The notes under the pieces are model-generated. The model had not been told where the DNA came from. It made no database searches and worked only from the letters and a program-made list of their open reading frames with translations. A program made the translations under genes and the position numbers. From Acidobacteriota bacterium (GTDB lineage Bacteria; Acidobacteriota; Thermoanaerobaculia; Multivoradales; Multivoraceae): a stretch of 64,000 bases of DNA. Where the stretch lies: NCBI GenBank assembly GCA_003388555.1, contig QQVD01000042.1, positions 143,327 to 207,326 on the forward strand. Reading direction: 5' to 3'. The number at the start of each line of letters is the position of its first letter. Position 1 is the first letter of the stretch. Of this stretch, positions 35,107 to 43,918 are shown piece after piece.

Positions 35107-35260
35107 GTGTTCCCGGCTCTCCAGGGGTCCGCGTCCGGCCTCCGGCCGTCAGCGTGCTCCACGAGTCCGGTGATACCTCGTCGTGGTGTTCGACCACGCC
35201 TTAGGTGTTCCCGGCTCTCCAGGGGTTCGCGTCCGGCCTCCGGCCATCGGCGTGTTTCTC
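35065..35260 (+). repeat. 98-bp tag/3' cassette, two tandem copies (locus 2)
   Basis: Unit 0 (35065-35162) starts in the tag codons, contains the stop at 35104-35106 and ends GTGCTCCAC. Unit 1 (35163-35260) repeats it almost base for base, including a second H-E-S-G-D-T-S-S-W coding stretch and TAG. A third partial start (GAGAGCGGTGA) follows at 35261. In unit 0 the tag lies in a perfect nested dyad: CCGGGAACACC (35069-35079) with GGTGTTCCCGG (35106-35116), enclosing CGTGGTC-TTC-GACCACG (35084-35100). Because 98 is not a multiple of 3, the second copy is not read in frame with the gene. Confidence 0.9.
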
Positions 35261-35270
35261 GAGAGCGGTG

Positions 35271-35296
35271 ACCCCAGGACACGACCTCCCTGGGGT
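35271..35296. terminator. Perfect 8-bp stem-loop between convergent genes
   Basis: ACCCCAGG (35271-35278) and CCTGGGGT (35289-35296) form a perfect stem with a 10-nt loop. It lies between the tagged plus-strand gene and the minus-strand lipoprotein ending at 35387, where a two-way terminator would be useful. There is no T-tract on either side, so termination is a guess. Confidence 0.3.
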
Positions 35297-35386
35297 ACCG
35301 AGGTTTCCTGACCGGCCCGGAGACTCCCGAGGGCTCAGAGTCGCGGGAGGTCGCTGACGCTTCGGCGGCGGGGCGGGCCGTGCCGC

Positions 35387-36556
35387 TCACTCGGGCAGCT
35401 CGACCCGCCACTGCACCGAGTAGATCTCGGGGCCGCGCATCGACTCGGCGAAGGCGTCGAGGATCTCCTCGGCGGTCAAGGGTGCCGCGGGGGCTCGGCG
35501 CTCCAGCGCCAGCACCTGCTCGACGTCGAGCTCGATCTCCTCGCGCAGGGCCTGGATCTCGAGCACCACCGGGTTCGGCGCCAGCCAGCGCTCGGCGAGG
35601 CTCGACCACGCCTGCCAGAGGCCGGGACGGGGGGCGCGCAGGGTGGCGCCGTCGGCTTCGAATCCCTCGCTGCGCAGAGCCGGCGTCGGCAGCTCGAGGA
35701 GGAGGGCGCCAGGCAGTGGGTCGTAGACCAGCCGCGAGAGCTCCTGCAGGCTGAAGGCGTCGTCGTCCTCTGGGCGCCCCGAGTCGGATCGCGAGACGGC
35801 CGCCGAACCGGCGGCACCGCCTACGCCTGCCTCGAAGGCCTCGAGCAGGCGCGCCTTGCGGGAGGCGATGCGCTCGAGCAGCTCAAGCTCGCCGGGCTCG
35901 AGGAGCGGTTCGTCGTCTTCGGTCTCGTCGAGGAGCAGCCGCAGCAGAGGCTCGGCGCGCTCCGGCCGGAGCTCGAGCCGCGACCAGAGCTCGGCCACCG
36001 CATCGACGTAGCGGGCGTACTCGGCGGCCCAGTCGCGCAGGCGCCGTTCGAACGCCTGCCGTTCACCGCGCCCAGCTCGTCCCTCGCCGGTCGGCAGCAA
36101 CGTCAGCTCGTGCAGATCCCCGCGCACGGCATAGGTGGCGTCGATGGCGCCGCGCCCGAGCACGGCGCGCACCGCGTGCGCCGGGTCGCGAGTCGCGACC
36201 CAGCGTTGCAGCGAGGTCAACCTGCCGTCCTCGCGCTCCCAGGCGCCGCCGTCGGCGATCGTTCCGGTGGTCAGCGCGAGCTCGTCGAAGACGGCGACCA
36301 GGGGATCGGAGCCGTCGAGAGTGCCGCGGGCGACGGCGCGCATGCGGGTCTCGAAGGCGGCGCCGCTGCCGCGACCGTGGTGCAGCCGACGCTCGAGCTC
36401 GAGGCGGGCACCACCCTCGAGGCTGAAGCTCAGGGTGAGCTCGTCCTCGACCGGATCCTCGAAGCAGCCGGCCTGCAGCAGCCCGACCGCCAGGGCGCCG
36501 GCGGCGAGCCGGGAAGCCAGGCGGTTGCGCCTTCCGCTCGCAGCGCGCTGACTCAG
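35387..36556 (-). CDS. Lipoprotein with CTG start, function unknown
   Basis: A 389-aa lipoprotein (signal peptide RLAAGALAVGLLQAGC). No ATG, GTG or TTG precedes the signal sequence in frame after the upstream gene's stop; the best start is CTG at 36554-36556, which overlaps that stop as CTGA. The mature part is acidic and alpha-helical in its second half (ELWSRLELRPERAEPLLRLLLDE, ELELLERIASRKARLLEAFE). It resembles no family I know. Translational coupling to the methyltransferase upstream suggests one operon. It could be a cell-envelope accessory protein. Confidence 0.7.
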   Translation of the reverse strand: MSQRAASGRRNRLASRLAAGALAVGLLQAGCFEDPVEDELTLSFSLEGGARLELERRLHHGRGSGAAFETRMRAVARGTLDGSDPLVAVFDELALTTGTIADGGAWEREDGRLTSLQRWVATRDPAHAVRAVLGRGAIDATYAVRGDLHELTLLPTGEGRAGRGERQAFERRLRDWAAEYARYVDAVAELWSRLELRPERAEPLLRLLLDETEDDEPLLEPGELELLERIASRKARLLEAFEAGVGGAAGSAAVSRSDSGRPEDDDAFSLQELSRLVYDPLPGALLLELPTPALRSEGFEADGATLRAPRPGLWQAWSSLAERWLAPNPVVLEIQALREEIELDVEQVLALERRAPAAPLTAEEILDAFAESMRGPEIYSVQWRVELPE

Positions 36557-37692
36557 CGCCGGACCTCGTAGTAGAGATTCGAAGGGTCGTCGAAGTCGTG
36601 CACCCGGAAGCTGCCGAAGCCGACCTCGCGCGCCATCTCCTCGGCCCGCTGCGGCGGCAGTCCGAGCGTGCCCAGCCCCATGCCGCCGGGCTCGGAGAGC
36701 GCCGAGGACATGCAGGAGGAGACCGAGAAGCCGTAGAGCAACGGCAGCATCGGGTTCTTGAGGTCGGCCTCGAAGGAGCCCTTGCTGCGGATGTCCTTGA
36801 TCAGCCACACGCCGTCGGGACGCAGCGCGTCGTGGATCGCGCGCATCACCCGGTCGGGGCGGGTCATGTCGTGCAGGCAGTCGAAGGTGATCAGGAAGTC
36901 GTAGGTGGGTTCGGCCGGCAGCTCCTCGCCGCGCGCCTGCACGAAGCGCACGTTGTCGAGGCCGCGCTCGGCGAGGCGCTCCTCCGCCAGGGCGATGGCG
37001 TTCGCCGACGGGTCGTAGCCGGTGAAGCGGGAGTTGGGGAACGCCTGGGCCATGGTGAGCAACGCGACGCCGCCGCCGCAGCCGACATCGGCAACGTCGG
37101 CGCCGGCCTCGAGCCGTTGCTGCACTCCCTCGAGGGCCGGGATGATGCGCGGCACCAGGGCGAGGCGCGACCAGGGCCCGAGCATGCGCTCGGTGCGGTG
37201 GGCGGCGCTGCGACCGAGCTGGTCGTAGCTGAGGCCGATGCCGGTGCGGAACGCCTCGGCGATCCCTTCGACCACGTCGGGCGGCAGCGGGCCGCCGAAG
37301 GCTCCGGCGGCGAACATCACCGAGTCCCTCTCGTCGGCGAGCACCGCGGCCTGCAGCGCGGTGAGCTCGAAGCGGGCCGCGGCGGCCTCGTCGTCGTGCT
37401 CGAAGGGCGGCTCGCCCTCCTTCTCGAGGGGATTGCCGCGGTACTCGATCAGGCGTGCGGCGGCCTGTCCCTTGAGCCACTCGAGCAGCCAGCGCTCCTG
37501 CAGGCCGGTCTTCTCCGCCAGCTCCGCCGCGGTGACGGGACCGGCGCCACGCATCGCCTTGTAGATGCCGAGGCGGTCGCCGAGGTGCACCATGAGTGAC
37601 ACCAGCTCGCCCTGCTTGTAGCTCCAGACGGTGAAGGCGAACTTGCGCAGCGCCTCGTCGTCGTGCGGGATGGGGCCCGTGTCCTCGCTCAT
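36553..37692 (-). CDS. Class I SAM-dependent methyltransferase with winged-helix N-terminus
   Basis: A 379-aa protein. The N-terminus (LGDRLGIYKAM, GPVTAAELAEKTGLQERWLLEWL) is the winged-helix dimerisation domain found in O-methyltransferases and the related Rv2258c-type enzymes. The SAM motif is VADVGCGGGVALL, with TFDCLHDMTRPDRVMRAIHDALRPDG downstream. The substrate is unknown. ATG 37692 has AGGAG 5 nt upstream. The open frame continues upstream through a 12-bp repeat tract (encoding G-V-T-P) to 37746; I consider that part a leader. Confidence 0.85.
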   Translation of the reverse strand: MSEDTGPIPHDDEALRKFAFTVWSYKQGELVSLMVHLGDRLGIYKAMRGAGPVTAAELAEKTGLQERWLLEWLKGQAAARLIEYRGNPLEKEGEPPFEHDDEAAAARFELTALQAAVLADERDSVMFAAGAFGGPLPPDVVEGIAEAFRTGIGLSYDQLGRSAAHRTERMLGPWSRLALVPRIIPALEGVQQRLEAGADVADVGCGGGVALLTMAQAFPNSRFTGYDPSANAIALAEERLAERGLDNVRFVQARGEELPAEPTYDFLITFDCLHDMTRPDRVMRAIHDALRPDGVWLIKDIRSKGSFEADLKNPMLPLLYGFSVSSCMSSALSEPGGMGLGTLGLPPQRAEEMAREVGFGSFRVHDFDDPSNLYYEVRR

Positions 37693-37697
37693 CGTCT

Positions 37698-37757
37698 CTC
37701 CTCGCGTCACTCCAGGCGTAACTCCTGGCGTCACTCCTGGCGTCACTCCTGGCGTCT
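37698..37757 (-). repeat. 12-bp tandem repeat of Shine-Dalgarno-like boxes
   Basis: On the minus strand AGGAG/TGGAG occurs five times at exactly 12-base intervals (plus-strand positions 37698, 37710, 37722, 37734, 37746), the last being the methyltransferase's own ribosome-binding site 5 nt before its ATG. The unit is AGGAGTGACGCC or a close variant. The repeat is also an in-frame (GVTP)n codon run, so copy-number change would not shift any frame. Confidence 0.85.
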
Positions 37758-37771
37758 TCGTCCCGACGTCC

Positions 37772-39538
37772 TCACGGCTGGTAGCGCGCGTAGACGGTCT
37801 GGCCGCCGACGATCGTCTCTTCGACCCGCAGCTCGTGCACGCGGGCGGGGTCGGCGAGAGGGTCGGCCGAGAGCACCACCAGGTCGGCGAGCTTTCCGGG
37901 CTCGATCGAGCCGAGACGATCCTCCTGGAAGTGCTGGTAGGCGGCGGCGAAGGTCGCGGCCCTCAACGCGGCGCGCAACGGGATGCGTTGCTCCTCGCCG
38001 AGCACCCGGCCACTGGCGGTGCGGCGCTGGGTTGCCGACCAGACCAGCCGCAACGGCTCCATCGGCACGATCGGCGCGTCGGTGTGGATGGTGAAGGCGA
38101 GGCCGCGCTCGAGCGCGCTGCCGGTGGGACTGATGCGCTCGGCGCGCTGCGGGCCGAGGAAGACGTCGCGGTGCCGATCGCCCCAGTAGTAGGTGTGGAG
38201 CACGAAGAAGCTGGGCACCACGCCGAGCCGCGCCATCGCATCGAGCTGGTCGTCGCGCGCCATCTGGGCGTGGATCAGGATCGGCCGCGGGTCGACGCGG
38301 GGAGTGGCCGCGAAGGCCGCCTCGAGGCCGGTCAGCACGTCGTCGATCGCCGCGTCCCCGTTGCCGTGGATGGCGAGCTGGAAGCCGCTGTCGTGCAGGT
38401 TGGCGATCAGCGCCTGCAGCTGCTCCCGCGGCATCAACGGGTAGCCGCGCGTCGCGGCGCTCTCCCCGTCACCGGCCACGGCATCTGCGGGTGGAGTGTG
38501 GTACGGCTGCGACAGGTAGCCGGTGTAGCCCTGGATCGAGCCGTCGGCGACGATCTTCACCGCGCCGATCTCGAAGCGGTCGGCGACCGCGGGATCGAGT
38601 CGGAACTGGCCCTCGACCAGGGCCGCCGCGGTGGCGACGTCGGGCAGGGCGACGACGCGCAGCGGCAGCTCGCCGGCGGCGGAGAGGGCGTAGAGGTCGC
38701 GCAGCTGCTGCAGTGAGGTGGAGCCGTTCTGGGCGGTGGTGACTCCGGCCGCGGCGTAGACCGCCGCCATCTCCCGGATCGCCGCCAGACGCTCCTCCGG
38801 CGGTCTCGGCGGCATCTGCGAGAAGACCGGTCCGAAGGCGGCGATCTCCTCGAGCACGCCGTTGGGCTCGCCGTCGGCGTCGCGTCGGATCAGGCCGCCG
38901 GGCGGCTGTGGCGTCTCGCGGTGGATGCCGGCGAGCTCGAGCGCCTTCGAGTTCACCGCGAACAGGTGGGCGGAGACGTGGATGGCGACCACCGGCCGGT
39001 CGCGGGACACCCGGTCGAGGTCCCGACGATTGGGGTGTCGCTTCTCGGCCAGCAGGGTGTCGTCGTATCCCATGCCGACGATCCACTCGTCCTCGGCAGT
39101 GGTCGCGGCGCGCTGCCGCAGCGCCTCGACGAGGTCGCCGATCGAACGCCTCGATCCCACCGGCGGCGAGGTCAGGTCGGCCATGAAGCGACGTACCTCG
39201 CCGGCCAGCACGAGGTGACTGTGGGCGTCGTGGAAGCCGGGGATGAGGGCGCGCCCGGCGAGATCGCTGCGCACGGTGTCGGGCCCGGCCAGCGCCAGGA
39301 CCTCTTCTCTGGCGCCGACCGCGACGATCCGCCCACCCGAGATCGCCACCGCCTCGACGACGCGGTCGCCTTGATCGACCGTGATCACCGGCCCGCCGAA
39401 GAAGACGCGGTCGGCGACCGGCAGCTCGTCCGCGCCGGCTGGCTCCAGCTCCTGGGCTCCGGCGCTTCCTGCGATCCCCGCCGCGAGCAGCGCGGCGAGC
39501 AGCAGGAGGCGGGTGGTGCGGTGGTGGCGCGGTGACAC
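37772..39538 (-). CDS. Secreted amidohydrolase family 3 (YtcJ-like) protein
   Basis: A 588-aa protein from GTG 39538, with a signal peptide (LLLLAALLAAGIAGSAGAQ). The metal-binding H-x-H is in GFHDAHSHL, and the C-terminal part carries FTIHTDAPIVPMEPLRL with the catalytic Asp. Other conserved parts are PGFHDAHSHL preceded by AGRALIPG, and PGKLADLVVLSADPL near the end. Members hydrolyse amides, often exoenzymes acting on N-substituted amino acids. It is divergent from aguA; no functional link is apparent. No good ribosome-binding site precedes the GTG. Confidence 0.88.
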   Translation of the reverse strand: MSPRHHRTTRLLLLAALLAAGIAGSAGAQELEPAGADELPVADRVFFGGPVITVDQGDRVVEAVAISGGRIVAVGAREEVLALAGPDTVRSDLAGRALIPGFHDAHSHLVLAGEVRRFMADLTSPPVGSRRSIGDLVEALRQRAATTAEDEWIVGMGYDDTLLAEKRHPNRRDLDRVSRDRPVVAIHVSAHLFAVNSKALELAGIHRETPQPPGGLIRRDADGEPNGVLEEIAAFGPVFSQMPPRPPEERLAAIREMAAVYAAAGVTTAQNGSTSLQQLRDLYALSAAGELPLRVVALPDVATAAALVEGQFRLDPAVADRFEIGAVKIVADGSIQGYTGYLSQPYHTPPADAVAGDGESAATRGYPLMPREQLQALIANLHDSGFQLAIHGNGDAAIDDVLTGLEAAFAATPRVDPRPILIHAQMARDDQLDAMARLGVVPSFFVLHTYYWGDRHRDVFLGPQRAERISPTGSALERGLAFTIHTDAPIVPMEPLRLVWSATQRRTASGRVLGEEQRIPLRAALRAATFAAAYQHFQEDRLGSIEPGKLADLVVLSADPLADPARVHELRVEETIVGGQTVYARYQP

Positions 39539-39559
39539 GGGTCGGGACGTCGGCTCGAG

Positions 39560-39592
39560 GACGCCGCACCTCCATTGTGGCGGCGTCTTTTT
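39560..39592 (+). terminator. Intrinsic terminator just before aguA (possible attenuator)
   Basis: A perfect 8-bp stem, GACGCCGC (39560-39567) with GCGGCGTC (39580-39587), a 12-nt loop and TTTTT (39588-39592). It points in the plus direction and ends 14 nt before the aguA start. It therefore either stops transcripts entering from upstream or acts in the aguA leader. Confidence 0.75.
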
Positions 39593-39606
39593 GGTGCGGC
39601 GACGCG

Positions 39607-40677
39607 ATGATGTCAGAGTCGGCCGCGATGTCCGGACCCGATCGACAGACGGCTGCCGCGCTCGGCTGGCGCGCTCCGGCCGAGTGGACTGCGCACGAGC
39701 GCTGCTGGATGGCGTGGCCGAATCCGACCGCCGAGTGGCCCGACTGGCCCCTGGCACAGGAGGCCTACGAGCGCCTGGTGCACACCATCCTCGACTTCGA
39801 GCCGGTGGCGCTGGTGGTGCGCGAGCAGGAGCTGGCGCACGTGCGGCGCCGGTTGTCGGCCGAGATCGAGCTCCTGGTGGCGCCGCTCGACGACGCCTGG
39901 ATGCGCGACATCGGGCCGACCTTCGTCGTCGACGAACGGGGCGGCAAGGCCGGCGTCGACTGGCGCTTCAACGCCTGGGGCGGCAAGTGGCCGCACGAGA
40001 ACGATGCAGACGTCGCGCGCCGCGTGCTCGAGCACGTCGGAGCGGAGCGATTCGTCAGCGAGCTGGTGATGGAGGGCGGTGCGGTGCACTTCGACGGCGA
40101 GGGCACCCTGCTGATGGTGCGCCAGAGCGTGCTGCACGCGAACCGCAATCCCGGCGCCGATCCGCAGCAGGTCGAGGCCGAGATCTCGGCCCTGCTCGGC
40201 GCCGACCGTGTGATCTGGCTCGATCGCGGCCTGGCCGCGGACCACACCGACGGGCACGTCGACGAGGTGGCGGCGTTCGCTGCGCCGGGAGTGGTCGTCG
40301 CCGCCACGGCGCCGCCGGGTCATCCCGACCACGCGGTGCTGGCGGAGAACGCCGGGCGTCTACGCGAGGCGCAGGACGCCAGGGGGCGGGGACTCGAGGT
40401 GATCGAGCTGCCGCTGCCGCAGCGCGTCTTCGGGCCGCACGAGGAGCTCGCCCTCTCGTACGTCAACTTCTACCTGCCGAACGGAGCGGTCGTGGTGCCG
40501 GCCTTCGGCGACGCGGCGGCGGACGACCGGGCAGCCTCGGTGCTCGCCGAGCTCTTCCCCGGGCGCACGGTGCGTTCTCTGCCGGCGCTCGGCGTGGCCC
40601 AGAACGGCGGCGGCTTCCACTGCGTGACGCAGCAGGAGCCGGTCTCCGCCGCTTCCGCCGGCGAGGCGGTTCGGTAG
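39607..40677 (+). CDS. aguA: Agmatine deiminase
   Basis: A 356-aa enzyme that converts agmatine to N-carbamoylputrescine and ammonia, in the cytoplasm. The guanidine-modifying fold is evident: APLDDAWMRDIGPTFVV, FNAWGGKWPHENDADVA, VMEGGAVHFDGEGTLL, DHTDGHVDEVAAF and the catalytic GGGFHCVTQQEP (Cys about 339). Length is normal. ATG 39607 is taken; ATG 39628 is an alternative. aguB follows 19 bases later, completing the two-step route from agmatine to putrescine. No arginine decarboxylase gene is in the window. Confidence 0.95.
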   Translation: MMSESAAMSGPDRQTAAALGWRAPAEWTAHERCWMAWPNPTAEWPDWPLAQEAYERLVHTILDFEPVALVVREQELAHVRRRLSAEIELLVAPLDDAWMRDIGPTFVVDERGGKAGVDWRFNAWGGKWPHENDADVARRVLEHVGAERFVSELVMEGGAVHFDGEGTLLMVRQSVLHANRNPGADPQQVEAEISALLGADRVIWLDRGLAADHTDGHVDEVAAFAAPGVVVAATAPPGHPDHAVLAENAGRLREAQDARGRGLEVIELPLPQRVFGPHEELALSYVNFYLPNGAVVVPAFGDAAADDRAASVLAELFPGRTVRSLPALGVAQNGGGFHCVTQQEPVSAASAGEAVR

Positions 40678-40684
40678 ACCTCGA

Positions 40685-40690
40685 TAGAGT
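40685..40690 (+). promoter_or_regulatory. -10-like hexamer before aguB (possible internal leaderless promoter)
   Basis: TAGAGT lies 6 nt before the aguB ATG, between aguA and aguB, with no Shine-Dalgarno box. The same arrangement is seen at polB. It could give aguB a separate leaderless transcript. Confidence 0.35.
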
Positions 40691-40696
40691 CTCTGC

Positions 40697-41644
<948 letters not shown>

Positions 41645-42661
41645 GGGAGACCGCGGAACTCGGTCGGCGCGACGCCCGCCTCGCGCCGGAAGAAGCGGCT
41701 GAAGTACGCCGGATCGTCGAAGCCGAGCGAGGCGGCGACGGCGCCGACGGGCGCCGCCGAGAAGAGCAGGCGGCGCTTCGCCTCGCCGGTGAGGCTGGCG
41801 CGCACCAGAGCTCCCGGGCTGGTCCCCAGCGCCCGTCGTGTCAGGCTGCGCAGATGGGTGGTCGAGATGCCGAGCTGGCGGGCATGCCAGTTGACGTCGC
41901 GGCGGGCATCGGGCTGCTCGAGCAGGCGCAACAGCCGCAGCAGGCGGACGTCGACGAGGGCTTCGGACGGTACCTCCGCCGCCTCGGCGAACCAGCGGTT
42001 GGTGCACACCAGCAACTCGTAGAGCACCGCCCGCAGCAGGTGCTCGCTGTCGGCCCGGAAGTCGCGCAGCTCCCGTCGCATAGTGAGCAGGCGCTCGCCG
42101 AACCAGGCTGCACGCTGCGCCTCCAGAGCCAGGGCGGTCGCGCCTCGGTGCTGGTGGAAGAAGTGCAGCCGGTGGAGGAAGAACGGATCGTTGAAGAAGT
42201 CGAGCGCGAAGGGGCCGAGGAAGAAGAGGACGAGCCCCTCGAACCGGGGCCGCTGCTCGGGTGCAAGGTGCAGCCGCCGTACCTGCCCGGGGCTGGTGAC
42301 GACGAGCTGGTGCGGCCGCAGCGGCACCGGGTCTCCGTCGAGCTCGATCCAGCCCTGGCCGCGAGTCACCAGCAGCAGGTCGTAGAAGTCGAGCCGGTGC
42401 GGCTCGTCGTCGAGCACGATGCCGTGCAGCTCGCTGACCGCTCCGACGTCGACCATCAGAGGGTGGCCGTACTTCGAGCGGTCGAATGCGATCGACAGGA
42501 TAATCGGTGGTGCATACGCGCTGTGCCGACGGCGGGTTGCGAAAAGTACCAGCCGACGATCGCCGGTTGACTTGTGGCGCCAGCCCGCCTCGGTCAGCCT
42601 GAGTGTCCGTCATCACCCCGCCGGGCGCACACGCCCGACCGGAGACCCGGAGGAGGCAGCG

Positions 42662-43909
42662 ATGAGTCTGAGGAGTCCAGGACCCCGCAACGCGACACCG
42701 ACTACCTCGCCGACGCCGTCAGGGACGACGACGGCCGGCATCCTTCGAGCGGCCAGCAGGTTGGCGCTGGCTTCGTCGCTGGTGGTCGCCTCGCCGGCCA
42801 CGGCCGACGAGGTCGTCGGCTGGGGAGAGGAGCGGTGGATCGCGGAGGGCGACGTCGAGTGGACCCGCGAGGCCGGGCAGCCGCCGAGCGGCGTCGAGCT
42901 GGGCGCCAACGGCACGGTGGTGCTGCGCGAACCGAAGCTCGAACACGGCACCATCGAGCTCGAGATGATGCTGAGTGGTCAACGCGCCTTCGCCTACGTG
43001 CAGTTCCGCTGCGAGGGTGGGACACCGGGCCGCGCCGGCGGCGAGGAGATCTACTTCCGCTCCCACAAGACGCAGGCTCCCGACGCGCTGCAGTACACCT
43101 CGGCCTACCCCGGGGGCTCGAACTGGCAGCTGTACCACGGCGAGGGCGGCACCGCCGCGGTCGACCTGCCGTCCGACACCTGGATCCCGGTGCGGCTGCG
43201 CTTCCGCGACCGGACGCTCGAAGTCGAGGTGGGTCGCGACGACGTCGCCGACCCGGCCGGTCCGCCTGCGCTGCGGGCCCATCTGGAGCGCCCGCCGGCC
43301 GCCGGCGCGGTGGCGCTGAGGGGCTTCGTGCCGAGGGGCTCCGGCGCTGCCTACGCGATGCGGGTGCGCAACCTGCGGATCTCGAGTGAGCCGCCCGAGC
43401 TCGAGCCGGCGGCGCCGGTCGCCGAGGTCTCCGGCGCGGTGCGGCGTTGGCGCCTGTCGCCGGCGGTGGCGGTCGCTGCCGAGGCCCCCGAGCTGCTCGA
43501 AGCGATACCTGCCGGGCTCGCCGGCGGTGCCGACGAGGTCGTCGAGGCGAGGCCGGATGGACTGGTGGTTGTGCTGGCGCACCGCGATCCGCCGCCGGAC
43601 GCCCGCCGCTGGGCGGCTGTCGGCGAGGTCGATCTGGTCGCGCAGCGGGCCGGCCGCCGTCGTCTCGACCTGGGCTACAGCGACGCCGTCAGCGTCTTCC
43701 TCGACGGAGAGCTGCTGTTCGCCGCCGACGACAGCTACTCCTACGACGCGCCGCGCCGGCAGGGCCTGGTCGGGCTGCACCAGGCGACGCTCTACCTGCC
43801 ACTGAAACCGGGGCGCAACCGCCTGCGCGTGCTCGTCGCCGACCGCTTCGGCGGCTGGGCGCTGCAGGCGAGGATCGAGGATCGCGAGGGCCTCGACGTC
43901 GAGCCGTGA
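42662..43909 (+). CDS. Secreted LamG/jelly-roll-like protein
   Basis: A 415-aa protein, exported by a signal peptide (about 25-48, ending ATADEV). Residues 50-240 resemble the LamG-like/3-keto-disaccharide hydrolase beta-sandwich (GTIELEMMLSGQRAFAYVQFRC, GEEIYFRSHKTQAPDALQYT, PSDTWIPVRLRFRDRTLEVEV), a frequent carbohydrate-binding fold. The C-terminal 120 residues look like another beta-rich domain (VSVFLDGELLFAADDSYSYDAP ... GRNRLRVLVADRFGGW). No catalytic pair can be assigned with certainty. GGAGGAGG lies 6 nt before the ATG. Confidence 0.65.
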   Translation: MSLRSPGPRNATPTTSPTPSGTTTAGILRAASRLALASSLVVASPATADEVVGWGEERWIAEGDVEWTREAGQPPSGVELGANGTVVLREPKLEHGTIELEMMLSGQRAFAYVQFRCEGGTPGRAGGEEIYFRSHKTQAPDALQYTSAYPGGSNWQLYHGEGGTAAVDLPSDTWIPVRLRFRDRTLEVEVGRDDVADPAGPPALRAHLERPPAAGAVALRGFVPRGSGAAYAMRVRNLRISSEPPELEPAAPVAEVSGAVRRWRLSPAVAVAAEAPELLEAIPAGLAGGADEVVEARPDGLVVVLAHRDPPPDARRWAAVGEVDLVAQRAGRRRLDLGYSDAVSVFLDGELLFAADDSYSYDAPRRQGLVGLHQATLYLPLKPGRNRLRVLVADRFGGWALQARIEDREGLDVEP

Positions 43910-43918
43910 CGCCTGGAC

